The notes beneath the pieces were generated by a model. The model was given only the letters and a program-made list of their open reading frames with translations. It was not told the origin of the DNA and searched no databases. Shown piece by piece: positions 57,516-64,000 of a stretch of DNA of 64,000 nucleotides (position 1 is its first letter; the number at the start of each line of letters is the position of its first letter). Source of the stretch: Siphonodentalium dalli (lineage: Eukaryota; Mollusca; Scaphopoda; Gadilida; Siphonodentaliidae); the NCBI GenBank assembly GCA_032622095.1, contig CP136061.1, positions 2,294,001 to 2,358,000 on the forward strand. Direction: 5' to 3'. A program made the translations under genes and the position numbers.

Positions 57516-60500
57516 AAATATAGCATAAATATTGTAGGGAACCCCAGCTCATGTTTAGTTAGAATAGGTAAAAATAAATACCGCTCATTAGTAGATAGTG
57601 GCGCGGAAGTCTCATTGATTCACAAACGCGTCTATGACGCATTACAGTTTCGACCAAAACTAACTAGGGAACACATTAACCTTAGCTCAGTAAATGGGAA
57701 ATCATTGGGCGTGCTTGGTAGCGTGGAATTAACCTTCAGAATGTCGACTTTAAAATTAACCCATAAATTTTATGTGGTGAATGACATGACCCGGAACATG
57801 ATATTGGGGAGGGATTGGTTGACCTCTCGGGGGGTCAGACTATATTATGACCTGGGATGTCTCAAGGTCAATGACGTGTACGTCCCCTTGGAATCGGACG
57901 CGCACATAGCTTCACTGCTGAGGTTGACCTGCAAGGTTAATTTAAAGCCCCAAACGTCAACTTTATGCCTGGGAAAATCGAAAAACTTGGCCTCTCTTCA
58001 CAAGTCAACATTAGTAGAGGTGGCCCAAATCGAAAAAGGCTACCTAGCGTCGGAACCCGGTCTGGAACTTGGCAGCTCCGTGTCAGGGGTGGGCAAGAGG
58101 AACAAGGTCCCGGTATTACTCGTCAATAACACCAACAAAACGTTTCGCCTACGACGGGGCAGTGTAATCGGCAAGACGGTAGTGTGTGACCCTGGAACCA
58201 GCCGCGAAATTAACTCTTTGTCACAAAGCTCCCAGTTCCCGACGACCCGTAATTACCGCGACGATGGCTACGCCCTTAGACGCGCCGGCCATAACAGGGT
58301 AGACAACTCTAGGTCAGCGCGCGCTACCGGCGAGAAAAGATTAAATTTGGCCGAAGTTTCGTGCCCAGAGCGATACCGAGAAACACTGATAAAATTGTTG
58401 AAGTCCAACTCGGACATCTTTGCCGACAAAGATACCGAGCTGACACAGACGAGCACAGTCAAAATGCATATCGACACGGGAAACCACCCTCCGATAAAAC
58501 TTCGCCCGTATCGCACCCCTTTGAATAAACGACCGTTGGTTGACGTTGCCATAAATGATATGCTAGAAGCAGACATTATCAGGCCGAGTTCGAGTCCTTA
58601 CTTAAGTCCGATTGTTATGGTTGATAAGCGCGATGGCACCAAACGATTTTGCGTCGACTTCAGGCAATTAAATGCCGTAACCAAACCGATGTCATACCCA
58701 CTTCCGGTTATCGACGATATTTTGGCACTTCTTGGAAAATCTAAATTCTTCACCGCTATCGATCTCAAAAGCGGTTATTGGCAGTGCCAGGTCGCAGAGG
58801 AGGACAAGCAAAAGACGGCATTCGCTTGCCACCGAGGTCTCTTTGAATTCAACTCCATGCCTTTTGGGCTCCGGAACGCCGGAGGGGTTTTCTCCCAGCT
58901 GATGGCCCAGGTGTTATGTGGGATGGGTGATTACGCCATTGCCTACTTAGACGACGTCCTCATATACAACGAGTCCCTAGAATTACACTTGGAACATATC
59001 CAGAAAGTCTTTGACAGGTTGCGCCAACATATACTGAAATTAAAATTAAAAAAGTGCCAATTCCTAAAGCAAGAAACACAGTATTTGGGTTTTATAATTG
59101 ATACCGACGGCGTCCGACCTGACCCCGACAAGGTCAGGGCCATCCGGTCGCTTGTACCCCCAACATCAGTCAAGGAAGTACGTTCATTCATTGGCATGAG
59201 CAACTACTACCGCCGATTTGTCCCCTCATTTTCGCAGATCGCTGAACCTTTGGTACAGCTTACAAAAAAATATGCCAAATTCAAATGGGACCAAGCTTGC
59301 CAAATTTCGTTTGACAAACTAAAAGAAAATCTGACGGCAGTGCCTCTCTTGGCCTACCCAAATACGGCCACGCCCTATACATTGTATACTGATGCAAGCG
59401 ACCTTTGCATCGGTGCCTGTCTGACCCAGTTGGGCTCAGATGGCGTTGAAGAACCAATTTATTATCTCTCACACAAACTTAGTGATACTCAAACCCGATG
59501 GCCAACTGTGGAGAAAGAGGCATATGCAATTCACTTCGCATTACAAAGGTTGGACCATTACCTTCATAACGCCACTTTCACAATAAAAACAGATCATAAA
59601 CCGTTGAAGTATATCTTAGAATCCCCCATGCAGAACAAGAAAATTCAACAGTGGGCTTTGGGCATAACTGGGTATAACTGTAACATCGAGTACATAGCTG
59701 GCCCAGATAATCACTGCGCAGACCTACTCAGTCGAACGCCACCTAATGCTTATACAGAACGAGAAAAGGCAGAAGTAGAGGTAGATATAAACGACAATAA
59801 CCTTACCATCGCCGAGACCCGAACGGAAATCGCCGCATTGAACTCGTCTCGATTTGAACCCAAACACTTCGCAAGCTGCGAGGTGACCCCGAAAGAGCTG
59901 CCGAATAAAACTCAAATTGGGCAGGCCTACCAACCCACTAACCTACTGTTCAACAAGCCAGGCTTCAGCATGCTTGATGAACAAAAGAAAGACCCGGAAA
60001 TTGCGTCAGTCCTGGAGGCCCTCGACAAAGGCGAGGGCACCCGGAATGACAAACACTTGATGATTGACGGGGTACTCTATTACCTCTCGAGTGCTGACGC
60101 AGAACCGACCCCGCGCCTTTGGGTGCCCGCACACCTTCAAACCAACATAATCAAACAATACCATGATGATAACGGCCACATGGGAGTAGACAAAACGCAT
60201 GATGCGATTAAGTCGAAATATTTTTGGCCCAGACTGTACAAGGAACTAAACTGTTACGTGGGAAAGTGCGTGACCTGCCAAGTCAGGTCGCTGCAAAAAC
60301 AATCCCCTAAAATGCAGATAACGGACACGCCCCCCTATCCTTTCGCCAAAATCGGTTTGGACCTATCAGGCCCCTACCCCACGTCGCTATCGGGTAACCG
60401 CTACATTATCAGCTTCATAGACTTATATAGCGGGTGGGCAGAAGCGTTTCCGGTCAAGGACAAGTCAGCCGAGAACGTTGTTCATCTCTTGATCGACGAA

Positions 60501-61712
60501 ATATTCCCGCGCCATGGATGCCCTCTGGAAATAATTACCGATAATGGCAGTGAGAACATTAATTACAAGGTCAGGGACACCCTGAAGGCCCTGAACATTC
60601 ACCACGTGACCACGTCTTATTATCACCCCCAGAGCAATAGCAGAGTGGAGAGGTTTCATCGGTCTTTTAAAGACGTTGTCTCAAAGAAAGTGGCAGACCA
60701 AATAAACACGTGGGACGTCCATTTAAATCAAGCACTAGCTGCGATTCGATTTAACAAAAATGAAACTTCAAAATTCTCCCCCTTTTTCTTGTTATACAAC
60801 CGAGACGTCGTGTTCCCAATCGACAATCTCCTAAAACCCCGGCGTAAATACGCAGGAGAAGATTACCATCAGATAGCTCTGCAACAACAGCACAAATCCT
60901 TTATGATGGTACACAAACACGTGAAACAGGCGAAACGCCAACAAGCCGAGAAATTTAACAAAAAGGCCACAGACACCAAATTCGAGATTGGCGAGGCCGT
61001 CTATGTAAAGAACCATTTACGAAAAAGCAAACTTGAAAGCAAATGGAAACCCTACTTCCGCATAACCGAGCAAATAACGCCCGTTACTTTCAAGTTGAGG
61101 AACCAATTAACTGGGAAAGTCACACAATCCCACGCTGAACATATGCGCAAAGCCAACCTAGAATGGGAAATCCCCAAAACTGACAACAACAAGCGTGCTC
61201 AAACGTATGTTGTTCCCCCCGAAGACGAAGGTAGCGACATCCCTGCCCCTAACCATGTGGGTGGGTCTTCTGGCGATGAAACTGAACCATTACCGGATGA
61301 CGTAATCGCTCGATATCGGAGACAATGTTCCGACTCCGATGACGAAGATGTCCCTTTAAGCGAGCTTAAGGTGCGCTTACAGCGTAGAAAAATGCGACTC
61401 GCGCGCTCAGCGCCGCTACAAAACCCTAACTCGTCCACGGACGAGAAATCAGAGCCGAGTGCGAAGGCACAACGCGCCTCAGCGCCTCGTCGACACGGGC
61501 GCAAAGTAACAAGGATGGTTACGAGTGATGACAGCTCAGGGGATGAGTTAATGGAAGTGGCCGCCATTGAACAAACTCCTCGTGAATGTAAGCCCGTACC
61601 GGCCCCACGCAAGAGTAAGCAGCTCATCAATGGAGCGAACAGCAACTTAATAGGCAAACCGTCGTTTCGAGCCCTGCTATCAGCGATAATAATAGAGTGC
61701 TCGAAACAGTGA
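57480..61712 (+). CDS. pol: Pol of gypsy element 2 (PR-RT-RNase H-IN), by -1 frameshift
   Basis: About 1410 codons, no interruptions. Protease DSGA is at 57594-57605. RT holds FCVDFRQLNAVT, FFTAIDLKSGYWQ and YLDD (58944). RNase H begins at YTDAS (59385) and includes TDHKPL. Integrase has an HHCC finger (HDDNGH at 60162; CVTC at 60267), catalytic Asp at 60360 and 60540, Glu at 60648 (35 residues between the last two) and a GPY/F-like module (WKPYFRITEQ). A tail of about 180 residues is rich in Ser, Asp, Glu and Arg and looks disordered; there is no chromodomain. No ATG exists near the protease start, so frameshift expression as Gag-Pol is required. Confidence 0.95.
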   Translation, partial: LRNPLIGATNGRKYSINIVGNPSSCLVRIGKNKYRSLVDSGAEVSLIHKRVYDALQFRPKLTREHINLSSVNGKSLGVLGSVELTFRMSTLKLTHKFYVVNDMTRNMILGRDWLTSRGVRLYYDLGCLKVNDVYVPLESDAHIASLLRLTCKVNLKPQTSTLCLGKSKNLASLHKSTLVEVAQIEKGYLASEPGLELGSSVSGVGKRNKVPVLLVNNTNKTFRLRRGSVIGKTVVCDPGTSREINSLSQSSQFPTTRNYRDDGYALRRAGHNRVDNSRSARATGEKRLNLAEVSCPERYRETLIKLLKSNSDIFADKDTELTQTSTVKMHIDTGNHPPIKLRPYRTPLNKRPLVDVAINDMLEADIIRPSSSPYLSPIVMVDKRDGTKRFCVDFRQLNAVTKPMSYPLPVIDDILALLGKSKFFTAIDLKSGYWQCQVAEEDKQKTAFACHRGLFEFNSMPFGLRNAGGVFSQLMAQVLCGMGDYAIAYLDDVLIYNESLELHLEHIQKVFDRLRQHILKLKLKKCQFLKQETQYLGFIIDTDGVRPDPDKVRAIRSLVPPTSVKEVRSFIGMSNYYRRFVPSFSQIAEPLVQLTKKYAKFKWDQACQISFDKLKENLTAVPLLAYPNTATPYTLYTDASDLCIGACLTQLGSDGVEEPIYYLSHKLSDTQTRWPTVEKEAYAIHFALQRLDHYLHNATFTIKTDHKPLKYILESPMQNKKIQQWALGITGYNCNIEYIAGPDNHCADLLSRTPPNAYTEREKAEVEVDINDNNLTIAETRTEIAALNSSRFEPKHFASCEVTPKELPNKTQIGQAYQPTNLLFNKPGFSMLDEQKKDPEIASVLEALDKGEGTRNDKHLMIDGVLYYLSSADAEPTPRLWVPAHLQTNIIKQYHDDNGHMGVDKTHDAIKSKYFWPRLYKELNCYVGKCVTCQVRSLQKQSPKMQITDTPPYPFAKIGLDLSGPYPTSLSGNRYIISFIDLYSGWAEAFPVKDKSAENVVHLLIDEIFPRHGCPLEIITDNGSENINYKVRDTLKALNIHHVTTSYYHPQSNSRVERFHRSFKDVVSKKVADQINTWDVHLNQALAAIRFNKNETSKFSPFFLLYNRDVVFPIDNLLKPRRKYAGEDYHQIALQQQHKSFMMVHKHVKQAKRQQAEKFNKKATDTKFEIGEAVYVKNHLRKSKLESKWKPYFRITEQITPVTFKLRNQLTGKVTQSHAEHMRKANLEWEIPKTDNNKRAQTYVVPPEDEGSDIPAPNHVGGSSGDETEPLPDDVIARYRRQCSDSDDEDVPLSELKVRLQRRKMRLARSAPLQNPNSSTDEKSEPSAKAQRASAPRRHGRKVTRMVTSDDSSGDELMEVAAIEQTPRECKPVPAPRKSKQLINGANSNLIGKPSFRALLSAIIIECSKQ

Positions 61713-62062
61713 CCTGGGGTCCATTACCGAAGAAATGCGACCCTACCCTTAACTGGCTTATTGACAAACCTAACCTGGCTCCGTAATATTTAACCCAGTG
61801 GCCCAAACCGAGTCGAAATAACTAGTCGTGCCCCTATCGATCACAGGTCGCGCGTCCCCATGAAACCCGGCACGTGCGCGCGGCAATTCAATAACTAAAC
61901 TTTTAAACGTTACAATCACGCGCCGAGAGATAACGAGCACCACGGCGACGTGCACACCGCCACCCTTAGGGTTACTACGTTTAAGCGCACCCCGCTCAAA
62001 TAAACACGATCGAAAATATGCTCACGACTGACTTTGTGAACGAAAAAGTATTACCCCGATGA
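61713..62062 (+). other. Spacer between pol and accessory ORFs
   Basis: 350 bp without a supported gene. It might hold splice signals for a subgenomic RNA, but none can be called with confidence. Confidence 0.4.
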
Positions 62063-62353
62063 ATGGTAGAGATGGCCAGGGTGGTATTTTGCCCTAGTAA
62101 CGTAGTTACAGTAGTAATTTTCATTATCTTAACCCACCGATTCTGGTGGAAATTTGTTAAACGACATTTACCAAGGTTAGCCATTATGTATAATAAGCAG
62201 TTAGACCAGCGACCTGAGGATATCCCGAATTCCGTGTTCAAAGAGCCCATAGACGAAACAATGGAGACGGATGCACCAAAGCCGTCTGCGCTATTCCGGG
62301 ACTACACTCAGGAACGCCTACATGTATATCCAATTATAGCCGTCAGAGGCTGA
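62063..62353 (+). CDS. Accessory ORF with one membrane segment
   Basis: 96 aa (ATG at 62063 or 62072). Residues 7-25 are hydrophobic (VVFCPSNVVTVVIFIILTH), followed by basic residues (RFWWKFVKRH), as in a single-pass membrane protein with a cytoplasmic basic stop-transfer. The remaining 60 residues are polar and acidic. It is too small for a typical envelope glycoprotein; no signal cleavage, cysteine pattern or fusion peptide was seen. Located after pol, where env-like genes sit in some gypsy elements. Function unknown. Confidence 0.5.
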   Translation: MVEMARVVFCPSNVVTVVIFIILTHRFWWKFVKRHLPRLAIMYNKQLDQRPEDIPNSVFKEPIDETMETDAPKPSALFRDYTQERLHVYPIIAVRG

Positions 62354-62820
62354 CCACATCTGTGGCGGATTTGGATTAGTATTAATTATGTATCATATAT
62401 AAATGTGTTCCGCATTTCCCCCGTAATTATTGTTGCGCGGATATTAGAATCGTTGCATGTATATAGACATTTATGCATTTCATATATTTCAAATATTAAT
62501 TGTTGCGTAACGATGTCCATGGTATTATAGTTGTATAATTATCAGAATTATTATAGCAAGCGTTAAATAGGGACTATAAATCCCGACATTCAGTCATACG
62601 TTTTGATGATTGAAATCAATCACCCCGACTTATCTTGTGTTTAACTGTTCGTCAACCGCTCCATCTATATAATTAGTTGTAAATTCCATTTTCGTATTGG
62701 GCCGATCTGACGACCCTCAAGCGATACCGATAAATTGGAAAAGTAACCATTGTGTATACTGACTGTGTCATTTGTTCTCAAACCTCACACAAATATCCGT
62801 TTGAGTATTACAGGCCGACC
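62354..62820 (+). other. AT-rich spacer between accessory ORFs
   Basis: About 465 bp. No gene. TATAAAT-like sequences at about 62396 and 62575 could be promoter elements. Confidence 0.4.
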
Positions 62821-63342
62821 ATGGCGGTGGAACAAGGGTCGACCAGTTGTCAGAACCTACCCCCATACTCGGACATTGAGGACGAAAATACCTCGACATC
62901 CGATGATGACGATATGACACCCAATTCAGATGCACGATCATCCACCAGCAGGCGGCCGCATGAAAGCTACCTCGACATGATGCCGCGCATGCAGTCACCC
63001 ACGTCCTACAACCAGCCATGGGAACAGCCTTACAACGAGCATAGACGATATTACGCAATGCAGTCACCTCCCCCGCCTTACAGCCCGCCCAGAGAAACTG
63101 AAGATGCACTCATCGACATCGACCCCGATTGGTACTACTTCACGGACGAACACCGACAGCCGATCCAGACTCGCCAGCGAACCTACGCTAGAGCACGACA
63201 GCAGCCGTACCAACGACACCGACGGACATACGAACAACGGAGGCCTCTCATTCACCGATGCCGCTGTTGCGAACTACTCCGACGAATCATCAACCTGCTA
63301 CGCAGCGACGGATTGGACTTGCGATTTCAGGATCAACTTTAA
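62821..63342 (+). CDS. Accessory ORF with PPPY motif and basic Cys-rich end
   Basis: 173 aa from ATG at 62821, which has A at -3 and G at +4; the frame is open 69 bp further upstream. Residues 1-60 are acidic/Ser-rich (DIEDENTSTSDDDDM). PPPPY (63067-63081) gives a PPxY motif of the type that recruits Nedd4-like ubiquitin ligases and acts as a late domain in retroviral Gag. Residues about 110-150 are Arg/Gln-rich; the end has HRCRCCELLRRIINLL, Cys-rich and helical. It resembles no known protein to me. A role in particle release or RNA binding is conjecture. Confidence 0.55.
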   Translation: MAVEQGSTSCQNLPPYSDIEDENTSTSDDDDMTPNSDARSSTSRRPHESYLDMMPRMQSPTSYNQPWEQPYNEHRRYYAMQSPPPPYSPPRETEDALIDIDPDWYYFTDEHRQPIQTRQRTYARARQQPYQRHRRTYEQRRPLIHRCRCCELLRRIINLLRSDGLDLRFQDQL

Positions 63343-63540
63343 AATCAAAAAAGTCACAGCCAGTAGGTCGGAGTTGTCTGAGAGACGCCCAGACGACCCG
63401 ATCTACACGAGACGGCCGACATCGAACCAGCTATCCATCGCCGATGCCGCTGTTGCGAAACACTTCGACGAATCATCGACCTGCTGCGCAGCGACGAATT
63501 GGACTTGCGATTTCAAGATCAACTTTAAATCGAAAAAGCG
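63250..63540 (+). repeat. 186-bp-spaced direct duplication at end of accessory ORF
   Basis: GATGCCGCTGTTGCGAA at 63257 and 63443 begins two similar blocks of about 100 bp, both ending near GATCAACTTTAAA. In the accessory-ORF frame, both copies encode the Cys-rich helical end with its stop; only the first is joined to the ORF. Confidence 0.8.
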
Positions 63541-63549
63541 AAGGAGTAA
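63531..63549 (+). other. Polypurine tract before 3' LTR
   Basis: AAAAAGCGAAGGAGTAA lies directly before the 3' LTR, in the expected position for priming plus-strand DNA; it is interrupted by C and T, so its exact limits are uncertain. Confidence 0.55.
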
Positions 63550-64000
63550 TGTGCCAAGACAACCCCAGGGACATAACTTTCAACCTGGGAAGAGGAAGGC
63601 AATATCTTAGTCGCGGGAGCCGCTAGTTTACCATACATATCTAGCGCCCCTGCTGACCGCATCAACATTGCGACATCAAAACGAATTGGCGGACATCTAG
63701 CAGTAACCAGGCCGATACATACATACATACACAGTAAGACAGCTGTGAAGCAAACAGAACGTTTAAGGGATTAGCGAGACGAGATACTTTACCTACAGCG
63801 CCCATTGAAACCTAACGCAGCACGCAGACAGAGATAGGATACCTGAAGAACACATAGGAAAATCACCTCGCATGAGCAGCCCAGGAACGCCCCATCCGAT
63901 GGATCATGAAATGCGGATCCAGGCGGAATAACACCATGGTCCTATTTAGAAGCAAGCAAAATTCAGACCTACACACAGTTCTAGCCAACCCCGCAGCGAA
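63550..64000 (+). repeat. 3' LTR of gypsy element 2 (first 451 bp)
   Basis: Identical to 55461-55911 apart from one base (ATTCAGACC here, ATTGAGACC at the 5' LTR). Cut by the end of the window. Confidence 0.95.

Larger units (their letters stand above)
55461..64000 (+). mobile_element. Young Ty3/gypsy LTR retrotransposon (element 2)
   Basis: Complete 5' LTR, primer-binding site, gag, pol, two extra ORFs, purine tract and the first 451 bp of the 3' LTR; the window ends inside it. Protease, RT, RNase H and integrase are uninterrupted. The two LTRs differ at one position over the shared 451 bp. With an 801-bp LTR the full element should be about 8.9 kb. The target-site duplication (likely 5 bp, perhaps GTGAC) cannot be checked. 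Confidence 0.95.

Noticed and set aside
61199-61657. 152-codon minus ORF antisense to the pol tail
   Set aside because: Shadow of the GC-richer pol frame; no features.
63104-63610. 168-codon ORF overlapping the PPPY ORF in another frame
   Set aside because: It is open partly because of the internal duplication, starts poorly and runs into the LTR; the PPPY frame has a better start context and motif content. It cannot be excluded.

Overview
This window is eukaryotic nuclear DNA, almost entirely repeats and selfish elements. No host gene was recognised. The mix is an AT-rich 88-bp satellite, tRNA-derived SINEs, a CR1/L2-like LINE, two Ty3/gypsy elements and a Polinton/adintovirus-like capsid gene cluster. 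It fits a marine invertebrate, most likely a mollusc. That assignment is an inference from repeat style, not from a marker gene.

Layout. 1-22260 is a tandem array of about 88-bp monomers (roughly 245 copies) with nested higher-order duplications: offsets of 2728-2992, 1496, 3069 and 615 bp. Two copies of one SINE insertion were carried along by the duplications. 22261-31325 is an insertion between two satellite blocks. It holds a tightly packed, minus-strand cluster: capsid protein (frameshifted), small basic protein, penton-like protein, two-membrane-segment protein (one stop), chromodomain integrase (one stop), several small conserved ORFs, packaging ATPase, and two leading ORFs. No DNA polymerase or protease is visible, and coding sequence runs straight into the satellite at the left junction. 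31326-34647 is more satellite. 35634-39284 is a giant degenerate palindrome (foldback element). 39955-43430 is a decayed Ty3/gypsy element, cut off inside integrase. 43461-46652 is a decayed LINE with a second LINE 3' end facing it tail to tail. 46653-55460 is noncoding, with many minisatellites and dispersed repeats. 55461-64000 is a young, intact-looking Ty3/gypsy element with 801-bp LTRs; the right LTR is cut by the window end.

Most notable observations. (1) The first transcribed ORF of the capsid cluster is followed, 20 nt after its stop, by a perfect match to the histone-mRNA 3' stem-loop, with a purine-rich element just after it. (2) The young gypsy element has a textbook -1 frameshift signal between gag and pol: heptamer A AAA AAC, 8-nt spacer, 9-bp hairpin. 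(3) The same element carries two extra ORFs after pol, one with a membrane segment and one with a PPPY motif. (4) The LINE protein starts with a hydrophobic stretch fused to a 2A-like motif. (5) The capsid cluster sits in the satellite with the monomer phase nearly preserved.

How the parts relate. The satellite acted as a landing pad: SINEs and the capsid-bearing element inserted into it and local duplication copied the SINE insertion. Most elements are broken. Only the right-hand gypsy, with LTRs differing at one of 451 comparable positions, looks recently active.
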